The translations under genes were made by a program, and so were the position numbers. The notes under the pieces are model-generated. The model searched no databases. It was not told the DNA's origin and was given only the letters and a program-made list of their open reading frames with translations. 64,000 nucleotides of DNA from Maricaulis maris (GTDB lineage: Bacteria > Pseudomonadota > Alphaproteobacteria > Caulobacterales > Maricaulaceae). Of this stretch, positions 16,855-25,841 are shown piece by piece; the stretch's first letter is position 1, and every line of letters begins with the position of its first letter. The stretch covers positions 310,001 through 374,000 of the forward strand of contig NZ_RBIM01000004.1 in NCBI RefSeq assembly GCF_003634045.1, written 5' to 3'.

Positions 16855-17772
16855 ATGACCCTGATCAGCGGCGCCAACGGACAGGACACTCCGACAGACG
16901 ATCTGGTTCGCGAAAGCTCCGACCAGACCTTCATGCAGGATGTGATCGAGCCGTCACGCGAAGTCCCGGTCCTGGTCGATTTCTGGGCGCCCTGGTGCGG
17001 CCCCTGCCGCCAGCTTGGTCCGATGATCGAGAAATGCGTTCTCGACGCCGGCGGCGCGGTCCGTCTGGTCAAGATCAATATCGACGAAAACCCCGGCATC
17101 GCCCAGCAATTGCGGGTACAATCGATCCCGGCCGTGTTCGCATTCAAAAACGGCCAGCCGGTCGATGGTTTCACCGGCGCGCTGCCGGAAAGCCAGATCA
17201 AGGACTTCATTGCGCGGATTTCCGGAAAGGGTCCCAGCGAAGCCGATCTGCGCGCCCTTGTGGAACGCGGGCTTGCTGCAATCGAGGCCGGTGATCTCAA
17301 CGGCGCTTCGCAGGATTTCGCCGCCGTTCTGCAGGCCGATGACGGACACCCCGGTGCCATTGCCGGACTGTGCCGGGTCTGGCTGAAAGCCGGTGACACC
17401 GAAAAAGCCGCCCAGATCCTGGCCCAGGTGCCAGAGAACCGGGCCGATGACCCAGCCATTGATGGCGTTCGCGCCGCCCTTGAACTGGCGACCGGCGCAC
17501 CGGTTGACGACGCGGAAACCGCAGCACTCCGACAGGCCGTCGCCGCGGACGCCAGCAATCTTCAGGCCCGTTTTGACCTCGCCGAAGCCTTGGTGGCTGC
17601 CGGCGACCACAAGGGGGCCGTCGACCAGCTGATCGCCATCACCGCGCTTGATCGTGAATGGAATGACCAGGCAGCGCGCACCTTGTTGCTGAAAGTCTTC
17701 GATGCCGCCGGCCCGGCTTCGGACGTGGCCCGCGACGGGCGTCGCCGCCTCTCTGCCATCCTGTTTTCCTGA
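16855..17772 (+). CDS. cnoX: Thioredoxin-domain/TPR co-chaperone (CnoX/YbbN)
   Basis: A 305-residue protein with an N-terminal thioredoxin fold (DFWAPWCGPC, Cys48 and Cys51) and a C-terminal helical repeat region of TPR type from about residue 125. CnoX chaperedoxins hold unfolding substrates and hand them to DnaK or GroEL. The intact WCGPC pair means this copy should also be redox-active, as reported for the Caulobacter protein, unlike E. coli CnoX. It leads a tight run with the Trm112 and DUF971 genes, 11 bases from the next start. Confidence 0.88.
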   Translation: MTLISGANGQDTPTDDLVRESSDQTFMQDVIEPSREVPVLVDFWAPWCGPCRQLGPMIEKCVLDAGGAVRLVKINIDENPGIAQQLRVQSIPAVFAFKNGQPVDGFTGALPESQIKDFIARISGKGPSEADLRALVERGLAAIEAGDLNGASQDFAAVLQADDGHPGAIAGLCRVWLKAGDTEKAAQILAQVPENRADDPAIDGVRAALELATGAPVDDAETAALRQAVAADASNLQARFDLAEALVAAGDHKGAVDQLIAITALDREWNDQAARTLLLKVFDAAGPASDVARDGRRRLSAILFS

Positions 17773-17783
17773 GGAGCTGAATC

Positions 17784-17975
17784 GTGAGCGATACCGAAAC
17801 CCGAGACGTCGATCCAAAACTCCTGGAAATCCTGGTTTGCCCGGTCACGCGCGAAACCCTGCATTATGATCGCGATGCGCACGAACTGATCTCCAAGGGG
17901 GCCGGCCTGGCCTATCCGGTGCGCGACGGCATTCCGATCATGTTGCCGGAAGAAGCCCGTCAGATCGAGGATTGA
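17784..17975 (+). CDS. Trm112 family protein (YcaR/UPF0434-like)
   Basis: A 63-residue protein with the [10 protein letters not shown] block at the start and [16 protein letters not shown] at the end, the signature of bacterial Trm112/UPF0434 proteins. Eukaryotic Trm112 activates methyltransferases; the bacterial role is less defined. The GTG start at 17784 has GAGGAG about 8 bases upstream. It lies 11 bases after cnoX and ends 2 bases before the DUF971 gene start, so the three form an operon. Confidence 0.9.
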   Translation: MSDTETRDVDPKLLEILVCPVTRETLHYDRDAHELISKGAGLAYPVRDGIPIMLPEEARQIED

Positions 17976-17977
17976 GC

Positions 17978-18280
17978 ATGTCCCGTCCCTGGCCCGAAAA
18001 GCTGGATTTTTCCAGTACTGACAAGACACTGCATGCGCGCTTTGACGATGGCAACGCCTTCTCCATTCCCTATGAAACCCTGCGCGTGGAAAGCCCCAGC
18101 GCCGAGGTCCAGGGGCACGGCCCGGGCCAGAAGAAACTGATCACCGGCAAACAGGATGTCGGTATCACCAAGGCCGAGCCGGTCGGTCGTTATGCTGTCC
18201 GGCTCACCTTTGATGATGGTCATGACAGCGGAATTTTCACCTGGGACTATCTCTACGCGCTCGGCGAAGCGACCCGCTAA
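17978..18280 (+). CDS. DUF971 (gamma-butyrobetaine hydroxylase N-terminal-like) protein
   Basis: A 100-residue stand-alone DUF971 domain. It begins MSRPWPEKLDF and contains FSIPYETLRVESPSAEVQGHG, then VGRYAVRLTFDDGHDSGIFTWDYLYALG, the typical end of the domain. Related bacterial proteins have been linked to iron-sulfur or electron-transfer biogenesis, but no activity can be assigned here. The ATG at 17978 follows GAGG; a TTG at 17972 inside the Trm112 stop region is less likely. Confidence 0.88.
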   Translation: MSRPWPEKLDFSSTDKTLHARFDDGNAFSIPYETLRVESPSAEVQGHGPGQKKLITGKQDVGITKAEPVGRYAVRLTFDDGHDSGIFTWDYLYALGEATR

Positions 18281-18374
18281 AGCGTTTTCAGCGAACGTGG
18301 GAACCGGGGTCGCGGTTCGAAAATGCGACAAGACAATGAATTAGGGCATCCGCCTTGGGGCAGGAGGATCGGAC

Positions 18375-19361
18375 ATGACCCACAAGAACTGGCGCTGGGG
18401 CATGGTCGGCTGCGGCGATGTCACCGAACGCAAGAGTGGTCCGGCCTACCGGATCGCAGCCGGCAGCGAACTGGTCGCCGTGTATTCTCGCCGCGCCGAC
18501 AAGGCCGCCGACTATGCCCGCCGCCACGGTGTCGATCACTGGCATGACGACCTCGACGCGCTGCTTGCCAATGACGCGGTTGATGCGGTCTACATCGCCA
18601 CCCCGCCCGCCGCACATCCCGACATCGCCCGACAGGTCGCCGCCGCGGGCAAGCCGTGCTGCATCGAAAAACCGCTGGCCAACTCGCTGGAAGAGGCCGA
18701 GGCCATCGCCGACGCGTTTTCCAGCCGCGGCCTGCCGCTGTTTGTCGCCTTCTATCGCCGCAGCCTGCCGCGCTTCCGCCAGGTTGCCGGCTGGATCGAG
18801 ACGGGCCGGATCGGCGCCGTCCGCCATGTTCACTGGTCGCTGACACGCGCTCCGAATGCCGCCGACCTGTCCGGTGCAGACAATTGGCGCACTGATCCCG
18901 ATGTCGCACCCGGCGGCTATTTCGACGATCTCGCCTGTCACGGCCTCGACCTGTTCGATCACCTCATCGGCCCCTTGAGTAATGTGCACGGACAAGCCCT
19001 GCACCAACATCAACTCTACAAGGCCCCCAGCGCTTTTTCCGCCAACTGGCAGCACGCAAATGGCGCCACCGGCACCGGCGTCTGGAATTTCGCCGCGGCG
19101 GGTCGAGAGGACCAGGTCCGGATTCTCGGCTCCCACGGCGAGATCCGCTTTTCCGTGTTTGAAGACGAGCCCGTCATCCTCCAGACGGAGGACGAAACCC
19201 TCTCCCAGCTGGTCGACAATCCCGATCCGGTGCAATTGCCGCACGTCGAGGCGATGATCACGCATCTCAATGGCGGCCCGGCCCACCCGTCCCTTGCCGC
19301 CAATGCCCTGCGCACCGTCCGCGCTGTCGATGCCATTCGCGGTGTGCCCGGCAACGGCTGA
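18375..19361 (+). CDS. Gfo/Idh/MocA family oxidoreductase
   Basis: A 328-residue NAD(P)-dependent sugar or inositol dehydrogenase-like enzyme. The N-terminal Rossmann domain opens WGMVGCGDVTE; the family EKP motif is in CIEKPLANS; the C-terminal alpha/beta domain includes GGYFDDLACHGLDLFDHLIG with the conserved His. AGGAGG stands 7 bases before the ATG. The gene is monocistronic as far as can be seen. The substrate cannot be assigned from sequence. Confidence 0.88.
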   Translation: MTHKNWRWGMVGCGDVTERKSGPAYRIAAGSELVAVYSRRADKAADYARRHGVDHWHDDLDALLANDAVDAVYIATPPAAHPDIARQVAAAGKPCCIEKPLANSLEEAEAIADAFSSRGLPLFVAFYRRSLPRFRQVAGWIETGRIGAVRHVHWSLTRAPNAADLSGADNWRTDPDVAPGGYFDDLACHGLDLFDHLIGPLSNVHGQALHQHQLYKAPSAFSANWQHANGATGTGVWNFAAAGREDQVRILGSHGEIRFSVFEDEPVILQTEDETLSQLVDNPDPVQLPHVEAMITHLNGGPAHPSLAANALRTVRAVDAIRGVPGNG

Positions 19362-19435
19362 CGGGCGACCACCGGGCAGGACAAGACCGCCAGGCGCGGT
19401 TAGGCTTGGATCAAGCCACTCCGGAGTCCGTCATC

Positions 19436-19963
19436 ATGTTCCTTCGTCTCGCCCGATACGCCCCGATCGCGGCCGTCTGCCTGGCCGTCAGCGCGCCCGC
19501 CTTCGCCGGTCCCGATGATTTCGGTCCCGGTACGCTGATCCCGGATTATGGCCAGATCGCCACCGTGAACATGACGACACCCCTGCCCGAAGGCGCCATC
19601 TTCCAGGTCACCTTCGACAGCGCCGCCCGGTCCGAGGCCGATGGCCTCAATCGCACGCTGACCAGCGCCGCGCGCTTCCTCAACATGCATGTTGCCAACG
19701 GTGTCGCGGCCGAGAACCTTCGGCTGGCGGTCGTGATCCATGGCGGCGCCGTGCACGATGTCACAATCGACGCTGCCGGCGCCAATGCCGACCTCATCGC
19801 GACCCTGCAGGCGCACGGTGTCCGCCTCATCGTCTGCGGCCAGAGCGCGGCCTATCAGGATGTCGGTCGCGACGATCTGCTTTCCGGTGTTGAAATGGCC
19901 CTGTCAGCGATGACGGCACACGCCCTGCTGCAACAGGACGGCTACACACTCAACCCGTTCTGA
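19436..19963 (+). CDS. Exported DsrE/DsrF-like protein
   Basis: A 175-residue protein with a clear signal peptide (MFLRLARYAP, then a hydrophobic core ending AFAG) and a DsrE-like domain: AARFLNMHVANG, LAVVIHGGAVHD, GVRLIVCGQSA and the family ending DLLSGVEMALSAMTAHALLQQDGY. The conserved Cys lies in IVCGQ. Relatives bind or relay sulfur, but exported versions are of unknown function. The ATG at 19436 with GGAG upstream is chosen because it starts the signal peptide. It converges on ubiH with a 12-bp gap. Confidence 0.8.
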   Translation: MFLRLARYAPIAAVCLAVSAPAFAGPDDFGPGTLIPDYGQIATVNMTTPLPEGAIFQVTFDSAARSEADGLNRTLTSAARFLNMHVANGVAAENLRLAVVIHGGAVHDVTIDAAGANADLIATLQAHGVRLIVCGQSAAYQDVGRDDLLSGVEMALSAMTAHALLQQDGYTLNPF

Positions 19964-19975
19964 CTGGACGCCCGT

Positions 19976-21250
19976 TCAGGCCGCATCGAGGCGTTTTCCC
20001 CGCAAGAGACGCGGCGGATCGCCGGTCTCGCCACCGGCCTGACGCATGAAGAAGCGGCGGGCGGGGCCGATCTTGTTGACCAGTGACAGGCCGAGACCGC
20101 GCAATTGCCGGACCGGCTCGATATCGTTGGAGAACAGGCGATTGAACAGGTCGGTCCCGGCGGCCAGCGTGGCGCTGTCGAATTTGCGCCAATCTTCATA
20201 GCGACGCAGCGTGATCAAGGCGCCGATATCAAGTCCGACGCGTTTGGCCTCGCCGGCCACTTCGGCCAGCGCCGCCGCATCACGAATGCCAAGGTTGAAG
20301 CCCTGGCCCGCCAGCGGGTGGATGCCGCGCGCCGCATCGCCGACGAAAGCGATCCGCTCATCGCAGAAACGCTCGGCATAGCGCAGCCCCAACGGGTAGG
20401 CGAAACGCGAACCTTCAACCCGCACATCGCCGAGAAAATCCCCGAAACGATTTTCCAGCTCTTCCTGGAAGACCGCGTCCGGTGCGTCTTTCAGGGCATC
20501 GGCAATCGCATCCGGCTCGGTCCAGACAAGCGAGGCGCGATTGTCAGGAAGTGGCAGGATGGCGAACGGCCCTGATGGCAGGAAGTATTCATAGGCAACA
20601 CCATTGTGTGGCTCAGCATGCCGCACCGTGGCGACCAGGCCTTTCTGGCCGTACTGCCATCCGGCTGTCCGGACCGCAGCCTGGCGACGCAGGCGTGAAA
20701 ACTTGCCGTCGCAGGCGACAAGGAGCTGGCCAGACAGGATGCGGCCATCGTCGAGATACAGGTCCACCCCGTCGCCGCGCGTCTCATAACGCTCGGCGCG
20801 GGCCGGGGCGATCACCGTGATGTCAGGTCGAGCCTTGATCGCCTGGATCAGGGCAAAACGGGCATGACGGTTCTCAGCCATCCAGCCCAGCGGCTCGCCA
20901 TCATCACCTTCAGAAATTTCGCGACGGTCGAAATGCAGGCTGTGCGGCCCCGGGCCACCGGGTTTGTCGCCACCATAGGGGCGACCGTCGCAGACCAGGA
21001 TATGCTCGATGCGCTGCGTGAAGGGTTTGAGATGCTCGGCCACGCCCAGCGCCTCAAACATGCGCCAGGATGTATAGGCCAGCGCCGAGGCGCGCCCGTC
21101 GAAGGTCGGCGCCAGCTGATCATCGATCTCCAATGCATCGACGAGCGCGACATGCAGGCCCGCCTGATCCATCGCCAGGGCCAACGTCATTCCCGCCAGA
21201 CCACCGCCGGTGATCACGATATCGCCATCAAAAAATGCTGTCTTGTCCAT
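19976..21250 (-). CDS. UbiH/UbiF/COQ6-family ubiquinone biosynthesis hydroxylase
   Basis: A 424-residue FAD-dependent monooxygenase. The dinucleotide motif is GGGLAGMTLALAMDQAG; the middle block is DGRASALAYTSWRMFEALG; the FAD-ribityl motif is FVGDAARGIHPLAGQGFNLGIRD. These define the UbiH/UbiF/VisC/COQ6 group that hydroxylates the ring of the ubiquinone precursor. Which ring position is modified cannot be decided by sequence alone. Its promoter region is shared with the divergent ftsK gene. Confidence 0.9.
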   Translation of the reverse strand: MDKTAFFDGDIVITGGGLAGMTLALAMDQAGLHVALVDALEIDDQLAPTFDGRASALAYTSWRMFEALGVAEHLKPFTQRIEHILVCDGRPYGGDKPGGPGPHSLHFDRREISEGDDGEPLGWMAENRHARFALIQAIKARPDITVIAPARAERYETRGDGVDLYLDDGRILSGQLLVACDGKFSRLRRQAAVRTAGWQYGQKGLVATVRHAEPHNGVAYEYFLPSGPFAILPLPDNRASLVWTEPDAIADALKDAPDAVFQEELENRFGDFLGDVRVEGSRFAYPLGLRYAERFCDERIAFVGDAARGIHPLAGQGFNLGIRDAAALAEVAGEAKRVGLDIGALITLRRYEDWRKFDSATLAAGTDLFNRLFSNDIEPVRQLRGLGLSLVNKIGPARRFFMRQAGGETGDPPRLLRGKRLDAA

Positions 21251-21307
21251 GGCCGCAGAATAGGCGCTTTGACAGGCGAGAAAAGCGGCCAGAGCGTCGC
21301 AGTGCCG

Positions 21308-21322
21308 TTAACCTTTGTTTAC
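21308..21322 (+). promoter_or_regulatory. CtrA-type motif upstream of ftsK (7 of 8 consensus bases)
   Basis: TTAA at 21308-21311, seven bases, then TTAC at 21319-21322, 35 bases before the ftsK ATG in the 106-bp gap shared with ubiH. CtrA control of division genes is known in Caulobacterales, so the placement is sensible, but binding is inferred. Confidence 0.45.
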
Positions 21323-21356
21323 CGCCCGGGAAGACTTGCAGCGTTAGGAAGTCAGT

Positions 21357-23786
21357 ATGAGCCGCAAACCCTCGACCCGCAAAGCCCGTGAGCCCAAAGC
21401 CGCGCCCAAACCGGCGCCGCGCTGGCGACTGCGCCTGGCCGATCTTGTCTTCGGCAGCGTGATGCTGATTGCCGGCGTCTTTCTCATGCTGTCGCTGTTG
21501 ACCCACAATGTGCTCGATCCGAGCTGGAACGTGGCCTCGGACGGCGAGATCGGGAATTTGATGGGCCGCCCAGGCGCCGCAATCAGCGACGCCCTCCTGC
21601 AAGCACTCGGTTGGGCCGCCGGCGGACCGGCCATCGCCCTGGTCATCTGGGGCGGGATCCTGGTCTGGCGCAGCCCGGAGGCACGCGGACGGTCGGTTGC
21701 TTTTTTCCGCTGGATCTTTGCCGCGCTCGGCACCACCGGATTTGCTGCCGCGGTTGCATCGCTGCCGGTCCCGCAAGCCTGGCCGCTGGCACCGGGTCTT
21801 GGCGGCGTGATCGGCGACGCGGCGCTGGGCGCGCTCGCCTCACTGCCGGCCCGCCTCGACCTGCCCGCCCCGACAGCGATTGCCGCCGGTTTCGCGCTGC
21901 TGCTGTCGATCGCCGGCATATTCTTCACCTTCGGCCTGCGCGCCCGCGACCTCAGCGCGGCGGTCGATGCCGGCGGCCTGGCCTGGGCGACCGTGCGGGT
22001 CTGGATCGATCAGCTGCGTGGTCGCATCGGCGATTGGGGCCATGCCGACGATGATCACCGGGACGACGCCGACGATGACCCCACCATCACCCGCAATGAA
22101 CCCGTCCTGAAACGGGCCATGCGCGCCGCCGACAATGACCCGGCCATGGCGCCTGCCGCTGGAGGCAGTAACGATGCGCCGAACTACAATCCATCGGTCA
22201 AGGTCGCACCCTCGCGCAAATCCAAGGCCTCCGATCGCGATGTCCGCGAGGCCCAGGGCGTCCTGCCTTTCGTCCGCAGTGCCGGGTTCAAACTCCCCCG
22301 CCTCGACCTTCTGTCCAAGCCGGCGGTCCGCAACGACGCCATTGATGAAATGGCGCTGCGCCAGAATGCCGAGCTGCTGCAAGGGGTTCTGTCTGATTTC
22401 GGGGTCAAGGGCGAGATCGTCCAGGTGCGGCCCGGCCCGGTCGTCACCCTCTATGAATTCGAACCCGCGCCGGGTGTGAAGTCTTCGCGCGTGATCAATC
22501 TCGCCGACGATATTGCCCGCTCGATGAGCACAATGGCCGCCCGCGTCGCCGTGGTACCGGGACGCAATGCCATCGGCATCGAACTGCCCAATCCCAAGCG
22601 CGAGACCGTCTTCCTGCGGGCCCTGTTCAACTCGAAGGCCTTCGAGGACGCCAAGGCCGAACTGCCCTTCGCGCTTGGCGAGACCATTGGCGGGGAGCCC
22701 TTTGTGGCCGACCTCGCCCGCATGCCCCACCTGCTGATCGCGGGCACCACCGGCTCGGGCAAGTCGGTCGGCATCAACGCCATGATCCTGTCCCTGCTCT
22801 ACCGGCTGCCGCCGGAAGACTGCCGGATGATCATGATCGACCCGAAAATGCTCGAACTTTCGGTCTATGACGGCATTCCCCACTTGCTCAGCCCGGTCGT
22901 GACCGACCCCAAGAAGGCTGTGGTCGCACTGAAATGGGCGGTTCGGGAAATGGAAAGTCGCTATCTGCGCATGTCGAAAGTCGGCGTGCGCAATGTCGCC
23001 GGCTTCAACGAGAAGGTCGCAGAATCCCTGGAGACCGGCGAGCCACTCTCGCGCACGGTGCAAACCGGCTATGACAAGGAAAGCGGCGAACCGGTCTTCG
23101 AGACCGAGGAAATCGCCGCCGAGAAAATGCCCTACATCGTCGTCGTGATTGACGAGATGGCCGATCTGATGATGGTCGCCGGCAAGGAGATCGAGGGCGC
23201 GGTGCAGCGTCTGGCGCAAATGGCCCGCGCCGCCGGCATCCACCTCGTGACCGCCACCCAGCGCCCGTCGGTTGATGTCATCACCGGCACGATCAAGGCC
23301 AATTTCCCGACCCGCATTTCCTATTCCGTGACCTCGAAGATCGACAGCCGGACCATTCTCGGCGAGCAGGGTGCTGAACAGCTTCTGGGCATGGGCGACC
23401 TGCTCTACATGGCCTCGGGCGGTCGCGTGCGGCGCCTGCACGGCCCCTTTGTGTCGGACAAGGAAGTCGAGGACGTCGCGGCCTTCCTGAAACGACAGGG
23501 CGCGCCGGAATACCTGGAAGCTGTCACCGCCGGCGGCGATGACGATGAAGGCGGACTTCCCGGCATGGATGACGGCGAGGGCAGTGGTGATGCGCTGTTC
23601 GACCAGGCTGTCGCCCTTGTCGCCCGTGACCGCAAGGCCTCGACCTCCTATATCCAGCGTCGCCTCCAGATCGGTTATAATCGCGCCGCCACCCTGATCG
23701 AGCGGCTGGAGGAAGAAGGCATGATCGGGCCTGCCGATCATGCCGGCCGCCGCGAGATCTATCTGCCCGAGGGGGATGGCGGATAG
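21357..23786 (+). CDS. ftsK: DNA translocase FtsK
   Basis: An 809-residue septal DNA pump. N-terminal membrane helices cover about residues 30-195, followed by a short acidic/charged linker. The RecA-like motor has Walker A GTTGSGKS at about 463-470 and Walker B VVVIDEMADLMM. The C-terminal gamma winged helix (from about ALVARDRKASTSYIQRRLQ) reads polar KOPS sequences. It segregates the terminus region and activates dimer resolution at division. The linker is short, as in many alphaproteobacteria. AGGAAG precedes the ATG. A CtrA-type motif lies upstream. Confidence 0.96.
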   Translation: MSRKPSTRKAREPKAAPKPAPRWRLRLADLVFGSVMLIAGVFLMLSLLTHNVLDPSWNVASDGEIGNLMGRPGAAISDALLQALGWAAGGPAIALVIWGGILVWRSPEARGRSVAFFRWIFAALGTTGFAAAVASLPVPQAWPLAPGLGGVIGDAALGALASLPARLDLPAPTAIAAGFALLLSIAGIFFTFGLRARDLSAAVDAGGLAWATVRVWIDQLRGRIGDWGHADDDHRDDADDDPTITRNEPVLKRAMRAADNDPAMAPAAGGSNDAPNYNPSVKVAPSRKSKASDRDVREAQGVLPFVRSAGFKLPRLDLLSKPAVRNDAIDEMALRQNAELLQGVLSDFGVKGEIVQVRPGPVVTLYEFEPAPGVKSSRVINLADDIARSMSTMAARVAVVPGRNAIGIELPNPKRETVFLRALFNSKAFEDAKAELPFALGETIGGEPFVADLARMPHLLIAGTTGSGKSVGINAMILSLLYRLPPEDCRMIMIDPKMLELSVYDGIPHLLSPVVTDPKKAVVALKWAVREMESRYLRMSKVGVRNVAGFNEKVAESLETGEPLSRTVQTGYDKESGEPVFETEEIAAEKMPYIVVVIDEMADLMMVAGKEIEGAVQRLAQMARAAGIHLVTATQRPSVDVITGTIKANFPTRISYSVTSKIDSRTILGEQGAEQLLGMGDLLYMASGGRVRRLHGPFVSDKEVEDVAAFLKRQGAPEYLEAVTAGGDDDEGGLPGMDDGEGSGDALFDQAVALVARDRKASTSYIQRRLQIGYNRAATLIERLEEEGMIGPADHAGRREIYLPEGDGG

Positions 23787-23895
23787 GCCACGCCACGAAG
23801 GCCACGAGCCTGCTCACTCCATCGTGACTGGCCTGCCGCGCCACAGCTTGCATGAATGCGGCGCCGGGGGGGCGATCACAGTGCCGGGACTCATC

Positions 23896-24768
23896 ATGAA
23901 ATCACTCTGGCTGGCTGCCGGTCTCGCCCTTGCGGGTCAATCGGCGTTGGCTCAATCCGCGCCAGAGGCCACAGCGCTCTGGCGTAGCCACTCCGTTGAC
24001 CGCCCGGAGGCGGTTCACGTGCCGCTCGGCAGTGACTGGGCCTATATCGGCAACCAGTCCGGTGAAGGCGAGGAGACTGACCCGCCGGGACTTGGTTACA
24101 TATCCCGGCTCAATCTTGTGAGCGGCGAATGGCAAGCGCGCTGGGCGGACGGATTTGATGACCCGCTCGGCATCGTCTCGCAGGACGGCCACCTCTACAT
24201 GGTCGACGCCGGACAGCACGTCATCAGGCTTGACCAGGAAACCGGCGCGGAGCTCGATCGCTGGACGCTGGAGCGGGACGGTATTTTTCTCAACGACGTC
24301 GCAATTGATCCGGACGGCCGCATCTGGGTGACCGATACCCGCGGCGGCGCGCTTTATGAGCTGGTTGACGGCCGCTGGCGGCAGCTTTTTTCCGGTGACC
24401 CCTTTACCGGCGCCAATGGCGTCGAGTTCGTCGATGGCTGGATCTATGTCGTCTGCTCGAGCGGCGTCGGCAATCTCATCCGCATTCAGCCGGACACGCT
24501 CGAACACACGCTCCTTGTGAGCGGCGAAGGCTCGCTGGACGGGGTGGTCACGGATGGCCGCGGTGGCCTGGTGCTCAGCGACTTGCGGGGCCGGCTGCTG
24601 CACTGGTCCGAAGCGGGCGGGATCACCGTGCTGGACGAGTTTGCAGGCGAGGAGGTCATGCTCAACTCCATCGGCGGCACGGCTGACGGTCGCTTCATCT
24701 TAGCGCCGCACTGGGCCAGCTCGCAGCTGTCCGCCTACGCGCTGACCTATCCCGACGAGACGAATTGA
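23896..24768 (+). CDS. Exported SMP-30/gluconolactonase-like beta-propeller protein
   Basis: A 290-residue protein with a signal peptide (MKSLWLAAGLALAGQSALAQ) and repeated propeller blades: DDPLGIVSQDGHLYMVDAG, NDVAIDPDGRIWVTDT, ANGVEFVDGWIYVV, DGVVTDGRGGLVLSD. The N-D-V-A-I-D-P-D-G-R-I-W-V-T-D blade is typical of SMP-30-like proteins, suggesting a periplasmic metal-dependent lactonase or a scaffold. The ATG at 23896 is chosen because it starts the signal peptide; upstream in-frame starts overlap ftsK. Substrate unknown. Confidence 0.75.
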   Translation: MKSLWLAAGLALAGQSALAQSAPEATALWRSHSVDRPEAVHVPLGSDWAYIGNQSGEGEETDPPGLGYISRLNLVSGEWQARWADGFDDPLGIVSQDGHLYMVDAGQHVIRLDQETGAELDRWTLERDGIFLNDVAIDPDGRIWVTDTRGGALYELVDGRWRQLFSGDPFTGANGVEFVDGWIYVVCSSGVGNLIRIQPDTLEHTLLVSGEGSLDGVVTDGRGGLVLSDLRGRLLHWSEAGGITVLDEFAGEEVMLNSIGGTADGRFILAPHWASSQLSAYALTYPDETN

Positions 24769-24853
24769 CGACTGAGCGAATTCGGCGGCGGCGTGAGCGG
24801 GGCATGAACATCCAGGCCTTGCTCACGCCGCAATCCCGGGCCAGCTTGGCGAC

Positions 24854-25519
24854 ATGATCATCTTGCTTGCCTCCCTCGCCTTGCTGCAGACGACAGACCC
24901 GTCGTCGGCACCGACAGACTCCGCTGCCGCTCAACCGGTCGAGAGCGAATTGACGGATACCGCTACCGTCGATCGCGACCAGGTGCTGGCCGGGATCAAT
25001 ACCTATCTCAACTCGATCGAGACCTTGCAGTCGCGCTTCATCCAGATTGCCCCGGACGGGTCATTCGCGGAGGGAGACCTGGCACTGTCACGGCCGGGCC
25101 GGCTGCGGCTGGACTATGACGACCCGAGCCCGCTGCGGATCATCGCCGACGGAACTACCGTCGCCGTCGAGGACCAGGCCTTGGAAACCGTCGACCGGAT
25201 CCCGCTCCGTTCAACCCCGCTCTGGTGGCTGCTGAAGCCGGAAATCGACATTTCAACCGATGCCGATGTGGTGTCGATCGAGCGCGAGTACGGTTTTCTC
25301 TATCTCACTGTGCGGGATTCAAGCGGTGAGATGGAAGGCCAGGTGATGTTTGTCTTCGCCGAGCCGAATTACGAATTGCGGGAATGGTTTGTCACCGATG
25401 CCCTGAACGAGGTCACGCGCGTGAGCCTCACCGATATTCAGCCAGGCATCCGCCTGAACCCGCGCCTGTTCGTGATTCCGGAGCCGGATGACCGGCGCGA
25501 TTCGAGGCGTGGCCGCTAA
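24854..25519 (+). CDS. lolA: Outer-membrane lipoprotein carrier protein LolA
   Basis: A 221-residue periplasmic chaperone that ferries lipoproteins from LolCDE to the outer membrane. It has a short hydrophobic N-terminus (MIILLASLALLQ) and the LolA core: YLNSIETLQSRFIQIAPDGSFAEGDLALSRPGRLRLDY, PSPLRIIADGTTVAVED and a late beta region ending in NPRLFVIPE. The signal sequence is short and is followed by a Ser/Ala/Thr-rich linker. LolA next to ftsK and xthA is a common alphaproteobacterial order; here the beta-propeller gene sits between ftsK and lolA. Confidence 0.9.
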   Translation: MIILLASLALLQTTDPSSAPTDSAAAQPVESELTDTATVDRDQVLAGINTYLNSIETLQSRFIQIAPDGSFAEGDLALSRPGRLRLDYDDPSPLRIIADGTTVAVEDQALETVDRIPLRSTPLWWLLKPEIDISTDADVVSIEREYGFLYLTVRDSSGEMEGQVMFVFAEPNYELREWFVTDALNEVTRVSLTDIQPGIRLNPRLFVIPEPDDRRDSRRGR

Positions 25520-25841
25520 AAGGTTGAGGCTTTTTGGACACACGCAATTTCTTTCTCATTTTTTATTTGTAAAAGTCTGATCGCTGTGGCGTTATTGTTA
25601 CGCTGACTGAGAGGCAATGGATCGGCGTCGTCCCCCCGCTTGCGGATCCTCATCTCAGTCGCGCCGGATTGATCCCCTCCCGGCGCTGCGCTCGAACAGA
25701 CAAGCGCATGGCTTTGCGCCCGGTCTCCTCCCCCTCGAGACCGGGCGCAATTCATTCCGGCTCCGCCTCCTGTCCGCCAAAGATCGCTGTCTCGCACCTA
25801 CACCCCTGTTGCGCCGACGGATTGAGGGTTAAATACGCGTC
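25520..25841. other. Intergenic region between lolA and an unknown gene
   Basis: About 320 bases. The first 60 bases are unusually AT-rich for this genome (a TTTCTTTCTC/TTTTTTATTT stretch near 25549-25570). No RNA gene, clear hairpin or convincing reading frame was seen; the minus-strand frame here has low-complexity, non-protein-like composition. Confidence 0.6.

Noticed and set aside
21840-23741. 633-residue minus-strand frame opposite ftsK
   Set aside because: Antisense shadow; its composition mirrors ftsK codons.
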